DNA of 33,420 nt, taken from contig JAETRV010000029.1 of the NCBI GenBank assembly GCA_021770005.1, forward strand, positions 1 through 33,420, given 5' to 3'. Positions 22,827 to 30,854 of this stretch are shown piece by piece (the first letter of the stretch is position 1; every line of letters begins with the position of its first letter). The notes below the pieces were generated by a model. The model searched no databases, was not told the DNA's origin, and saw only the letters and a list, made by a program, of their open reading frames with translations. Position numbers and translations under genes: made by a program. Source of the DNA: Anaerotruncus sp. (lineage in GTDB: Bacteria > Bacillota > Clostridia > Oscillospirales > Ruminococcaceae).

Positions 22827-25475
22827 ATGATAGAAAAATACAGGGTTCATGAGGTCGCGAAGGACCTCGGGGTACAGAGCAAAGAGGTACTCGACCTGCT
22901 CGCTGCCAACTTTGAAGGGGAGCGCAAGAGCATGACCGCGCTCGATGAAAAGGAGCTTTCGTTGGTGCTCCATCATTACACCAGCCAGAATCAGGTAGAA
23001 AATTTTGACGCATATTTTGCCGCAGGCGAAGCCAAAAAACAGGCCGCGAAACAGCAGGCGAAGGAGGCGCGCGCCGCCGCCCAGCAGCCCAAACCGCAGC
23101 CGCCAAAGGAGCCGCAGCAGGCGAAGGAGACACCCCAGCCGAAGCCCCAGCAGGGCGGGCAGCAGCGGCAGGACAACCGGCAGGGCGGCGGCCAGCAGCA
23201 GAACCAGAACCGCGGCGGCCAGCAGCGGCAGGATAACCGGCAGGGTGGCGGTCAGCGCCAGCAGGGCGGACAGCAGAACCAGAACCGCGACCGCCAGCAA
23301 CGGCCGGACAACCGGCAGGGTGGCCAGCAGAACCGCGGCGGCCAGCAGCGGCAGGGTCAGCAGCAGGGCGGTCAACGCCAGCAGGGAAACCAGCAGCAGA
23401 ACCGCAACAATCAGCCGCAGCGGCAGGGCGGACAGCCCCAGGGCCAGCAGGCAGCGGCGCCCCAGCAGCAGAAGCCGCGCCAGCGTCCGCAGGGCGGCAT
23501 GACGGTCGATACCCGGGCAGGCTCGACCCAGGTCGAGATGGAGAAGTACAACGAGAAGTATGACAATCTCGCTCAGAGCAAGCTGGGCAACCGCGACACC
23601 GCGGCCCAGAAACAAAAGCTGACCCAGCGCAGCGCACAGCGGCGGGCAGGCAAACCGGCGATGTCCCGCAAGGAGAAGGAGGACGCGAAGATGCGCCGCC
23701 TCGAGCTCGAGCGGCAGCGCCGGAAAAACCTCTCAATCACCATCCCGGAGGAGATTACGGTCGGAGAGCTTGCGGCGCGGCTGCACGTCACCTCGGCGGA
23801 GATCATCAAACGGCTGATGGGGCTGGGCGTGATGGCAACGGTCAACGAAACCCTCGATTTCGACACCGCTTCGATGGTCTCGATCGAGATCGGCGCGAAG
23901 GTCGAGAAGGAAGTCGTGGTCACGATCGAGGACCGGCTGTTTGAGGTCGAGGAGGACGACGACGACAAGATGGTCGAGCGTCCGCCGATCGTCGTGGTCA
24001 TGGGCCACGTCGACCACGGCAAAACCTCCCTGCTCGACGCGATCCGCAATGCCAACGTCACTGCCGGCGAGGCGGGCGGCATCACCCAGCACATCGGCGC
24101 TTATCAGGTCCTGGTCAACGACCGCCCGGTCACCTTCCTCGACACCCCCGGCCATGCGGCGTTCACCGCCATGCGCGCCCGCGGCGCACAGGTCACCGAC
24201 ATTGCGGTCATCGTGGTCGCGGCGGATGACGGCATCATGCCCCAGACGGTCGAGGCCATCAACCACGCCAAAGCGGCAGGGGTCTCGATCATCGTTGCGG
24301 TCAACAAGATGGATAAACCCCACGCCAACCCTGATAAGGTCATGCAGGAGCTGACCGAGTACGAGCTGGTACCCGAGGAGTGGGGCGGCGACGTGCCCTG
24401 CATCAAGGTTTCGGCCAAGACAGGCGAGGGCATCCCCGACCTGCTCGAGATGATCCAGCTGGTCGCTGATACGAGCGAACTCAAAGCCAACCCCGACAAG
24501 ATGGCCAAGGGCACCGTGATCGAGGCGAAGTTGGACAAAGGCCGCGGCCCGGTCGCGACCATCCTGGTCCAGAGCGGGACCCTGCACACCGGCGACGTGG
24601 TGATCGCGGGAACCGCGATCGGCCGGGTGCGGGTCATGATGAACGACCGCGGCGAAAAGGTCTCCGAGGCCACCCCGGCAATGCCGGTCGAGATCACCGG
24701 CCTGGGGGACGTGCCCGAGGCGGGCGATGTATTCAATGCGGTTGAGGACGAGCGGCTCGCCAAAGAGCTGGTCGACCAGCGCAAATTTGAGAACAAACAG
24801 CAGCAGTTCAGCTCGTATGAGAAGGTCACCCTCGACAACCTGTTCAGCCATATCTCACAGGGCGACATGAAGGAACTGCCGATCATTGTCAAGGCCGACG
24901 TACAAGGCTCGGTCGAGGCGGTCAAACAGTCGCTCGAGAAGCTCTCGAACGACGAGGTCCGGGTCAAGGTGATCCATGGCGCGGTCGGCGCGGTCTCGGA
25001 GAGCGACGTCATGCTCGCCGATGCTTCCAACGCGATCATCGTCGGATTCAACGTCCGTCCCGACCCGATGGCCAAGGACAACGCCGAACGGGACGGGGTC
25101 GAACTGCGGCTCTATCGGATCATCTACGACGCAATCAACGATGTAGAGACCGCCATGAAGGGGATGCTTGCACCCAAGACCCGCGAGGTCGAGCTGGGAC
25201 GCGCCGAGATCCGGCAGGTCTACAAGATCACCAATGTGGGTACCGTCGCGGGCTGCTATGTGCTCGAGGGCCGGATTACCCGCAACGCCGAAATCCGCGT
25301 AGTGCGTGACGGCATCATCATCGCCGACGACCACCTCTCCAGCCTCAAACGGTTTAAGGACGACGTGAAAGAGGTCGCGAAAGGGTACGAGTGCGGCATG
25401 GGCCTCAATAAATTCAACGACCTCAAGGAAGGCGACATCTTCGAAGCGTATGAGATCGAGGAATACCGCGAATAA
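22827..25475 (+). CDS. infB: Translation initiation factor IF-2
   Basis: GTPase that places initiator tRNA on the 30S subunit and promotes subunit joining. The 882 residues comprise an IF2-N helical domain (about 1-55), a long low-complexity linker rich in Gln, Arg, Gly and Asn (about 70-225, with repeats such as [12 protein letters not shown]), a second N domain (about 305-370), the G domain from about 385 with [17 protein letters not shown] and NKMDKP, then domains II-IV. The start has AGGAGG ten bases upstream. The linker is encoded by CAG/CGG-rich DNA (about 23034-23502) and is probably prone to length change. A terminator-bearing repeat follows the stop. Confidence 0.97.
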   Translation: MIEKYRVHEVAKDLGVQSKEVLDLLAANFEGERKSMTALDEKELSLVLHHYTSQNQVENFDAYFAAGEAKKQAAKQQAKEARAAAQQPKPQPPKEPQQAKETPQPKPQQGGQQRQDNRQGGGQQQNQNRGGQQRQDNRQGGGQRQQGGQQNQNRDRQQRPDNRQGGQQNRGGQQRQGQQQGGQRQQGNQQQNRNNQPQRQGGQPQGQQAAAPQQQKPRQRPQGGMTVDTRAGSTQVEMEKYNEKYDNLAQSKLGNRDTAAQKQKLTQRSAQRRAGKPAMSRKEKEDAKMRRLELERQRRKNLSITIPEEITVGELAARLHVTSAEIIKRLMGLGVMATVNETLDFDTASMVSIEIGAKVEKEVVVTIEDRLFEVEEDDDDKMVERPPIVVVMGHVDHGKTSLLDAIRNANVTAGEAGGITQHIGAYQVLVNDRPVTFLDTPGHAAFTAMRARGAQVTDIAVIVVAADDGIMPQTVEAINHAKAAGVSIIVAVNKMDKPHANPDKVMQELTEYELVPEEWGGDVPCIKVSAKTGEGIPDLLEMIQLVADTSELKANPDKMAKGTVIEAKLDKGRGPVATILVQSGTLHTGDVVIAGTAIGRVRVMMNDRGEKVSEATPAMPVEITGLGDVPEAGDVFNAVEDERLAKELVDQRKFENKQQQFSSYEKVTLDNLFSHISQGDMKELPIIVKADVQGSVEAVKQSLEKLSNDEVRVKVIHGAVGAVSESDVMLADASNAIIVGFNVRPDPMAKDNAERDGVELRLYRIIYDAINDVETAMKGMLAPKTREVELGRAEIRQVYKITNVGTVAGCYVLEGRITRNAEIRVVRDGIIIADDHLSSLKRFKDDVKEVAKGYECGMGLNKFNDLKEGDIFEAYEIEEYRE

Positions 25476-25485
25476 TAAAGCATAG

Positions 25486-25662
25486 TGAAAAGTTTCGCCA
25501 GCCTTTCCAAAGGCTGCGGGGTCGAGGGGCAGCGCCCCTGCCGCCGCGCACACGCGGCGGAACACTTTATCCTGAGAGGCGCATTTTTGGGGGTGAATTT
25601 CCTCTGACCTTCGGTCAGAGGAAAGAGGGGGCTTTTGCAAGAAAAAAAGCCCCCTCTTTTCC
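25486..25662 (+). repeat. Intergenic modular repeat, copy G (full length)
   Basis: Same order of modules as copy E: GAAAAGTTTC, stem GCCAGCC/GGCTGC, GGGGTCGAGGGGC/GCCCC, GC stem, conserved ACTTTATCCTGAGAGGCGCA, variable stem TTTCCTCTGACC/GGTCAGAGGAAA (25598-25624, 12 bp perfect) and the terminator hairpin. It occupies the infB-rbfA gap. Confidence 0.85.
25623..25660 (+). terminator. Intrinsic terminator between infB and rbfA
   Basis: AAGAGGGGGCTTTT pairs with AAAAGCCCCCTCTT, followed by TT on the plus strand. It is the last module of repeat copy G and would reduce read-through from infB into rbfA. Confidence 0.7.
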
Positions 25663-25702
25663 ATCGAAATGAGCCAAAACACCCGGGAACGGAGGGGAAT
25701 CT

Positions 25703-26068
25703 ATGGGCTCTTACAGGGCTTCCAGAACGGAAGAAGATATGAAACGCGAGCTGAGCGATATCATGCGCTCGCTCAAGGACCCGCGGGTCAGCGGCCTGCT
25801 GTCGATCGTGAAGATGGAGCTTTCGAGGGATATGTCCCACTGCAAGGTCTATATCAGCGCGATGGAGGGGTTTGACGCCGCCAAAAACGCGGTCAAAGGG
25901 CTGGACAGCGCGTCTGGCTTCATCAAGCGGGAGCTGAATGCGCGGATGAAACTGCGCAAACTGCCCGAATTCAAGTTCATCGCGGACGATTCGATCGCGC
26001 ACAGCGCGGGGATCAGCCGGATGCTGGAAGATTTAAAACAGGCGGTGGACGAGGATGGCGAACTGTAA
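25703..26068 (+). CDS. rbfA: Ribosome-binding factor A
   Basis: A 121-residue KH-like protein required for late 30S maturation and cold adaptation. It shows RTEEDMKRELSDIMRSLKDPRV, CKVYISAMEG and the C-terminal LRKLPEFKFIADDSIAHSA typical of the family. GGAGGGG lies five bases before ATG. Its 3' end overlaps the nrnA start by 14 bases. Confidence 0.95.
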   Translation: MGSYRASRTEEDMKRELSDIMRSLKDPRVSGLLSIVKMELSRDMSHCKVYISAMEGFDAAKNAVKGLDSASGFIKRELNARMKLRKLPEFKFIADDSIAHSAGISRMLEDLKQAVDEDGEL

Positions 26069-27041
26069 CCAGATTGTGGAGGACGATGCAGCCGCCCTGC
26101 TCCGGCGGGCGGAAAGCGTCCTGATCCTCTGCCACCAGAAGCCGGACGGGGACACGCTGGGCAGCGGGTTTGCCCTGCGGCTGGCGCTGTGTGCGCTTGG
26201 CAAACAGGTGCGGATTGCTTGCCCGGACGGTTTTCCCGAACGGTACGCGTTCCTCTACCCGGAAGGGTTCGCGCCCGAAAAACAACCGGAATTTGACCCT
26301 GAGCTGGTCGTGGCGGCCGATGTGGCTGACCCAAAACTGCTCGGGGCGGTTGGCGTGCAATGGGACGGCCGGATCGGGCTGTGCATCGACCACCATCCGT
26401 CCAATACCCGATACGCGGCGCACCTTCTGCTCGATCCGGATGCGGCGTCCACCACCCAGATCATGGCGGGCCTCATCCCCAAGCTGGGGGTCCCGCTCAC
26501 CCGGGAGATCGCCCTGCCCCTCTACACCGGCCTTGCGACCGATACCGGCTGTTTTCGGTATTCCAATGTCACACCGGCGGCGCTCCGGCTGGGCGCTGAC
26601 CTGATCGAAACCGGTATCGACAGTTTTATGGTTAATAAGCGGATGTTTGAAACCAAGTCGCGCGGACGGGTCGAACTGGAACAGCTTGTCCTGGGTACGC
26701 TCGAATACCACTACGGCGGACAGTTCGCAATCGCGGTGATCTCCAGCGAGGCGGCGGAGCGCACCGGCGTTTCAGAGGCGGATATGGACGGCATCCCCGC
26801 CCTGCCCCGGCAGATCGAGGGGGTGGAGGTCGCCGCCACCCTGAAGCAGAAAGGCCCGGAGCAGTTCCGGGTCTCGATGCGCGGGAGCGCACATTTCAAT
26901 GTGTCACAGATCTGCGGCAGGCTGGGCGGCGGCGGGCACCCGCGCGCGGCGGGCTGTAGTTTAAACGGGCCGTTGGCCGAGGTGAAGTCGCGGCTGATCG
27001 AAGCGGTCGCGCCGGATTTTGAAAGATTGGGAAACGGGTGA
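26055..27041 (+). CDS. nrnA: DHH-family oligoribonuclease / pAp-phosphatase
   Basis: A 328-residue NrnA-type phosphoesterase that degrades nanoRNAs and dephosphorylates 3'-phosphoadenosine 5'-phosphate. The DHH domain has CHQKPDGDTLGS, VAADVADP and CIDHHPSN with the metal-binding DHH motif. TDTGCFRYSN is the fourth motif, and the DHHA1 domain ends with GRLGGGGHPRAAGC. It starts inside rbfA, and the order rbfA-nrnA-truB-ribF is a well-known Firmicutes arrangement. The truB start lies just after its stop. Confidence 0.94.
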   Translation: MANCNQIVEDDAAALLRRAESVLILCHQKPDGDTLGSGFALRLALCALGKQVRIACPDGFPERYAFLYPEGFAPEKQPEFDPELVVAADVADPKLLGAVGVQWDGRIGLCIDHHPSNTRYAAHLLLDPDAASTTQIMAGLIPKLGVPLTREIALPLYTGLATDTGCFRYSNVTPAALRLGADLIETGIDSFMVNKRMFETKSRGRVELEQLVLGTLEYHYGGQFAIAVISSEAAERTGVSEADMDGIPALPRQIEGVEVAATLKQKGPEQFRVSMRGSAHFNVSQICGRLGGGGHPRAAGCSLNGPLAEVKSRLIEAVAPDFERLGNG

Positions 27042-27045
27042 TGGA

Positions 27046-27972
27046 TTGGCAGCATTAAACGGAATTTTATGTATCGATAAACCACAGGGATTCACCTCGT
27101 TCGACGTGGTGGCAAAACTGCGGGGAATCGCCCAAACGCGCCGGATCGGCCATGCGGGTACCCTCGACCCGATGGCAACCGGCGTGCTTCCGCTGTTTCT
27201 GGGCCGCGCAACCAAGGCATGCGACCTGCTGCCCGACCAGAACAAGCGGTATACCGCAACCTTCCGGCTGGGACTGGAAACCGATACCCTCGACATCACC
27301 GGGACGGTGGTATCCGAGCATCCGGTGTCAGCGGATGAAGCGCAGGTCCGGGAGGCGGCTTCCCGGTTCACCGGGGAGATTTTTCAGGTCCCGCCGATGT
27401 ATTCCGCGCGCAAGGTCGGCGGCAAAAAGCTCTGCGACCTCGCGCGCCAGGGGGTGGAGGTCGAACGGGAGGCGCGCCTGGTCTGTATCCACCGGCTGGA
27501 ATTTCTTGTCTGTGACCCCGCCACCCAAACCTATACCATCGACGTATCCTGCTCCAAAGGCACCTACATACGCACACTTATTGCAGACATCGGTGCGGTG
27601 CTGGGCTGCGGGGCAGTGTTAACCGCGCTGCGCCGCACCGAAGCGGCGGGCTATACCCTCAACGACTGCGTGACACTGGAAGAGGTGCAGCGTTGCGCGG
27701 ATGCGGACAGGCTTCCTGGGCTGTTGCAGCCGGTTTCGAGCGCATTTGGAGCGCTTGCACAGGTGCGTCTCACCCAGGCACAGGACCGGCTGTTCCGCAA
27801 CGGCGTGCGGCTGGATACGGCGCGGCTCGCTTTTTTCGAGGGCGGCACGCGTCTGGACCGGACACCCGAAGGAAATCTGGCAGTCTATTCGAGCGAAGGG
27901 ACTTTTTTGGGAATCGCCCGACCGGTTGGCGACGAACTGCGGCTGGTCAAGCTATTTGTATTGGAGGCGTAA
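27046..27972 (+). CDS. truB: tRNA pseudouridine-55 synthase
   Basis: Makes pseudouridine 55 in the T-loop of tRNAs. The 308-residue length is normal. GILCIDKPQGFTSFDVV is the N-terminal motif, and GHAGTLDPMATGVLPLFLG carries the catalytic Asp. The C-terminus has the PUA-like region. I place the start at TTG 27046 (MAALNGILCIDKP), four bases after the nrnA stop, because TruB proteins normally begin right at this motif; an ATG at 27019 within nrnA adds nine residues and lacks a ribosome binding site. Confidence 0.94.
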   Translation: MAALNGILCIDKPQGFTSFDVVAKLRGIAQTRRIGHAGTLDPMATGVLPLFLGRATKACDLLPDQNKRYTATFRLGLETDTLDITGTVVSEHPVSADEAQVREAASRFTGEIFQVPPMYSARKVGGKKLCDLARQGVEVEREARLVCIHRLEFLVCDPATQTYTIDVSCSKGTYIRTLIADIGAVLGCGAVLTALRRTEAAGYTLNDCVTLEEVQRCADADRLPGLLQPVSSAFGALAQVRLTQAQDRLFRNGVRLDTARLAFFEGGTRLDRTPEGNLAVYSSEGTFLGIARPVGDELRLVKLFVLEA

Positions 27973-27976
27973 CGGG

Positions 27977-28939
27977 ATGCAGATTTACCATTCGGTTGCG
28001 GACTGCCAGCCCTGTGGGCGCGGTGCGGTCGCGCTTGGCTTTTTTGACGGCCTGCACATCGGACATGCCGCGGTGGTGTCCCGCGCGCTCTCCTACCAGC
28101 AGGAGGGGCTGTGCCCCTGCGTGTTCACCTTCACGATGGACGGCGGGCACCCCGCTGCCAAATCCACCGGGAACGCGCTGACCACCGAGCGCCAAAAGGA
28201 GCAGCTGCTCGAAAACTGGGGGGTCCAGCTGGTGCTCTGCCCCGATTTTTCCGAGTTCCATGCCATGGAACCGGAATCCTTTGTGGACGAGATTCTCGTC
28301 CGGCGGCTCAACGCGGGCGCAGCCTGCTGTGGAGAGGATTTCCGGTTCGGGAAAAAGGCAGCCGGGGACGTTGGGCAGCTGGCCGCGCTCTGTCAGGCGC
28401 GGGGAATCCGGCTGGATGTGGTCCCGCCCGTCACATCTGAGGGGGAACGGGTCAGCTCGACCCGCATCCGCAGCCTGCTCGGCGAGGGTCGGGTAGCGGA
28501 CGCCAACCGTCTGCTGGGCCGGGCGTTCGGCTATGATTTCACCGTCGTACGCGGGAAACAGCTCGGACGCAAGCTCGATTCCCCGACCATCAACCAGCGC
28601 CTCCCGGACGGGTTTGTCCCGCTCCGGCATGGTGTCTATGCCTCGGTGTCCTTTGCGGGTGGGGAATGGCGTCCCTCGGTGACCAATATCGGACTGCGCC
28701 CGACGGTCGAGGACACCACCGCGGTCAACTCGGAAACCTACATCTGCGGTTTTTCCGGGGACCTCTATGGGGCATCGGTCGAGGTTCGGCTGCTTGCGTT
28801 CCTGCGCCCGGAACAGCGGTTCCCGTCTGTCGAGGCGCTGCGCGCGCGCATCCATGCGGACGCCGAAGCTTCTGTCCCGATTGCGCAGGCGTATCTTGCC
28901 GGGGGCGGGGACTCTATCCCGCCGGCTTTCCGCCCTTGA
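27977..28939 (+). CDS. ribF: Bifunctional riboflavin kinase / FAD synthetase
   Basis: A 320-residue enzyme making FMN and FAD from riboflavin. The N-terminal nucleotidyltransferase domain has ALGFFDGLHIGHAAVV and VSSTRIRSLLGEG. The C-terminal riboflavin kinase has GRKLDSPTINQRLP, HGVYA, VTNIGLRPTV and ETYICGFSGDLYG. The start at 27977 has GGAGG eight bases upstream and lies four bases after the truB stop. It is the last gene of the cluster; a shared terminator follows. Confidence 0.95.
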   Translation: MQIYHSVADCQPCGRGAVALGFFDGLHIGHAAVVSRALSYQQEGLCPCVFTFTMDGGHPAAKSTGNALTTERQKEQLLENWGVQLVLCPDFSEFHAMEPESFVDEILVRRLNAGAACCGEDFRFGKKAAGDVGQLAALCQARGIRLDVVPPVTSEGERVSSTRIRSLLGEGRVADANRLLGRAFGYDFTVVRGKQLGRKLDSPTINQRLPDGFVPLRHGVYASVSFAGGEWRPSVTNIGLRPTVEDTTAVNSETYICGFSGDLYGASVEVRLLAFLRPEQRFPSVEALRARIHADAEASVPIAQAYLAGGGDSIPPAFRP

Positions 28940-28974
28940 CGCTCGCTCTGTAACGGCAGTCGGGGAAAGGAAAA

Positions 28975-29003
28975 GGGTGCTTTTTGCAGATGAAAAAGCA
29001 CCC
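28975..29003 (-). terminator. Terminator between ribF and ferredoxin
   Basis: GGGTGCTTTTT and AAAAAGCACCC form an 11-bp stem with a 7-nt loop between convergent genes. The T-run (CCCTTTTCC) follows only on the minus strand, so it is mainly a stop for the ferredoxin transcript, though the stem may also work for ribF. Confidence 0.7.
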
Positions 29004-29044
29004 GATAAAGGAATTTGGATGGGCCCTAAAAGCCACTTTGGATG

Positions 29045-29079
29045 GTTACGCTCCGAAACGCTTCGCTGCGGCTCGCAGT
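29045..29079. repeat. 35-bp repeat shared with copy F insertion
   Basis: The reverse complement of this stretch matches 20762-20795 (inside the insertion in repeat copy F) with one substitution and one indel. It contains the CTCCGAAACGC and TGCGGCTCGCAG core. It lies in the 160-bp gap between ribF and ferredoxin. Confidence 0.75.
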
Positions 29080-29100
29080 GCGCGCGCCCGGAGTTCCCCG

Positions 29101-29289
29101 CTATTCCACAGTGATAACTGAGACAGGGCATCCCTGCGCCGCGCTGGACGCTTCGTTTTCCAGCTGGGACGGGATCGGGCTGGCATGAACCTCGGCGAGT
29201 CCATCGTCCGCCATGCGGAAAACATCCGGGCAGGTTTCGGCGCAAAGTCCACAGGAGATACACCCGCTGCGGTCGATACTGGCTTCCAT
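29101..29289 (-). CDS. Small [4Fe-4S] ferredoxin
   Basis: A 62-residue electron carrier. CISCGLCAETCP gives the CxxCxxC ligands plus an additional CP cysteine, and a C-terminal GCP supplies the fourth ligand of a single-cluster ferredoxin (five Cys in all). The start at 29289 has GGAGGA seven bases upstream; a frame to 29391 is not supported. It stands alone, divergent from the pentapeptide gene, so its redox partner cannot be inferred. Confidence 0.9.
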   Translation of the reverse strand: MEASIDRSGCISCGLCAETCPDVFRMADDGLAEVHASPIPSQLENEASSAAQGCPVSVITVE

Positions 29290-29421
29290 AGTTGATTCCT
29301 CCAAAAAATAAAATTTGCCTTCAGCAGTTTGGCCTTCAGCCGCCTGGGCCTGGCTAGGTTCAGGCGCTTTGAAGATAGTATGCGCTGCCAAAAAGGGTTT
29401 TATACCGAAAGGAGCATCCGG

Positions 29422-30063
29422 ATGAAATTGCAGCAGCCCCGCCTCCCCGAACCGCTCGAGGAGGGCGGGTCATTTGCCATTGAAGCACAGGCCAGCCTCG
29501 ATAGCGAGGGCCGGCTGGAAAACCACCGGTTTACCGGGGACTGTGCCGGGGTGGATGCGCGCGGTCTGGACCTGCGCGGCTGCCTCTTTGATGGGGCGCG
29601 CCTCACAGGCGGCAGATTTGAAAAAGGGTTTTTCATGGATGTGATCTTCCGCAGATGTGATCTATCCAACCTCGATCTTTCGGGCGGAATGTTCCGTCGG
29701 GTGCTGTTTGAGGACTGCAAGATGGTTGGCGCACTGCTTCCCGAAAGTGCGTTTACTGATGTCCGGTTTGCCGGATGCACCGCACGCTACCTCAACTGCT
29801 ACGAGGCTGCGGTGCAGCGGGTCGAGTTTGTCGGATGCGACCTCACCGGAGCAGTATTGCAGTCAGTCAGCGTCCGGGAGCTGGCCTTCTCCGAAAGCCG
29901 CCTGACCGGGGCGGAGCTGTTCGGGACTCCGCTCGCCGGGATCGATTTCACCACCAGTGAGATCGATGGGATCATTGTCGCTCCTCAAAATCTGCGCGGC
30001 GCGATCGTCACCGCTCCCCAGGCCTGTGAATTGGCCCGGCTCCTGGGGGTAGTCATCCGTTAG
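29422..30063 (+). CDS. Pentapeptide-repeat protein
   Basis: A 213-residue protein. From about residue 45 to 200 it shows tandem five-residue repeats with a central Leu or Phe (for example LDLRGCLFDGARL, CDLSNLDLSGG and CDLTGAVL), which form a right-handed square beta-helix. No transmembrane helix or signal peptide is seen, so it is cytoplasmic. Some relatives (Qnr, MfpA) mimic DNA and protect gyrase, but nothing here shows that activity. AAAGGAG lies seven bases before ATG. Its 3' end overlaps, on the opposite strand, the end of the small ORF at 29863-30264. Confidence 0.9.
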   Translation: MKLQQPRLPEPLEEGGSFAIEAQASLDSEGRLENHRFTGDCAGVDARGLDLRGCLFDGARLTGGRFEKGFFMDVIFRRCDLSNLDLSGGMFRRVLFEDCKMVGALLPESAFTDVRFAGCTARYLNCYEAAVQRVEFVGCDLTGAVLQSVSVRELAFSESRLTGAELFGTPLAGIDFTTSEIDGIIVAPQNLRGAIVTAPQACELARLLGVVIR

Positions 30064-30264
30064 GATCCTCGCAGTTTTGAGCGCGGCGAGCTGTGGGAGC
30101 TTCCCGAGCATCTCACAGAGCAGATCGGACAGTGCGCGCAGCTGCGCGGTCTCTTCGGCGGCGGCGTCCCCGAGCCCGCGCTCGAGCGCATCCGCAGAGT
30201 GTTCGAGCAGAGGCAGGATTTGCAACAGGGACCGGTCGAGCCGGCGAAATAAAAGCGGCATCAT
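29863..30264 (-). CDS. Unknown 133-aa protein coupled to the Spo0A_C gene
   Basis: I do not recognise a family. The N-terminal 70 residues are predicted helical, with heptad-like Leu spacing (LLFRRLDRSLLQILPLLEH, then QLRALSDLLCEMLGKL), suggesting a small helical bundle. The rest is Gly/Asp/Pro-rich and runs antisense through the last 200 bases of the pentapeptide gene, so it may be poorly conserved. Support for translation is good: GGAGGG lies eight bases before ATG, and the start (ATGATG) overlaps the upstream stop TGA. It may be a partner of the Spo0A_C-like protein. A functional C-terminus is doubtful. Confidence 0.5.
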   Translation of the reverse strand: MMPLLFRRLDRSLLQILPLLEHSADALERGLGDAAAEETAQLRALSDLLCEMLGKLPQLAALKTARILTDDYPQEPGQFTGLGSGDDRAAQILRSDNDPIDLTGGEIDPGERSPEQLRPGQAAFGEGQLPDAD

Positions 30265-30629
30265 CGGTTGTTCCCTCCCCGTTGTAGCTTTTCCATGTAG
30301 TCGGCAAGAATGCCGATAAAAATTTCGGGGGTGGGCTTCTGTTCGTAGCAGAGACCCGAGATTGCCTGAATCCGGTTTTTCCCGTCATGTTCCCAGCAGA
30401 CCTCGATCATCTTGCGCAGATTTTTCTGCACACAGACCGCGCTGGTCCCATGCCGTCGCGCAATCTCCGGATAGAGCAGCTTGGTTACCCGCAGAAGCCG
30501 GTCCTCATCCTCCATCGCAAGCTCGACCGCGGTGACCAGCAGGGGATAGCCATCATAGGTTTTGGAGATGTGAAGGATGCGAAGCAGCTCTTTCAGGCTG
30601 TGAATGGGTTGCAAAGGCGTTTCCGTCAT
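30261..30629 (-). CDS. Receiver-less Spo0A C-terminal domain protein
   Basis: A 122-residue protein resembling the DNA-binding effector domain of Spo0A without the phospho-receiver domain. Features are a start near LKELLRILHISKTYDGYPLL, the segment RVTKLLYPEIARRHGTS (which parallels the SITKVLYPxIAKxxxT region of Spo0A), helix-turn-helix residues VCVQKNLRKMIEVCW and the ending KPTPEIFIGILADYM, which matches KPTNSEFIAMIADKL of Spo0A. It has GGGAGG seven bases before ATG (30629). A perfect 0A box lies upstream. It may bind 0A boxes independently of phosphorylation and compete with or support Spo0A; this is inference. It is co-transcribed with the ORF at 29863-30264. Confidence 0.85.
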   Translation of the reverse strand: MTETPLQPIHSLKELLRILHISKTYDGYPLLVTAVELAMEDEDRLLRVTKLLYPEIARRHGTSAVCVQKNLRKMIEVCWEHDGKNRIQAISGLCYEQKPTPEIFIGILADYMEKLQRGGNNR

Positions 30630-30656
30630 TGTAATACCTCCCAGAGAACCAAGTTT

Positions 30657-30685
30657 CACTTACAGGTTATTGCAAAATTCGACAA
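30657..30685 (-). promoter_or_regulatory. Candidate promoter with 0A box over the -35
   Basis: On the minus strand, TTGTCG (30685-30680), a 17-bp spacer and TAAGTG (30662-30657). TGTCGAA, the exact core of the Spo0A-binding 0A box, occupies 30684-30678 and overlaps the -35. This is the position found at Spo0A-activated sigma-A promoters. Confidence 0.55.
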
Positions 30686-30769
30686 ATTTCGGATAAAAAG
30701 ACCTTTTACGACCTTTTTGCGGGTGAGAAATTTTATTAAAAAAACTATATATTTTGTATAAATGCGTAA

Positions 30770-30834
30770 TAAAAAAGAAAAAAAGAGACCCTCTGGTGGT
30801 TTTACAAGGGTAAAACACAACCAGAGGGTTCTCT
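30770..30834 (-). terminator. Intrinsic terminator of the ECF gene
   Basis: On the minus strand, ACCCTCTGGTTGTGTTTTAC pairs with GTAAAACCACCAGAGGGT in a long stem with a few mismatches, followed by CTCTTTTTTTCTTTTTTATT. This is a strong terminator 20 bp after the ECF stop codon. Confidence 0.9.
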
Positions 30835-30854
30835 GTCGGGTATCCATAAAAAAT

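Noticed and set aside
23150-23480. Repetitive DNA resembling a CRISPR array or minisatellite
   Set aside because: The repeats are in frame, encode the Q/R/G-rich IF-2 linker and have no uniform spacer structure.
21004-23736. A 910-codon minus-strand frame opposite nusA to infB
   Set aside because: Covers four well-supported genes on the other strand; low-complexity leucine/alanine runs come from the CAG-rich infB linker.
29422-30063. Qnr-like fluoroquinolone resistance determinant
   Set aside because: Pentapeptide repeats alone do not show gyrase protection, and the specific Qnr loops cannot be recognised.
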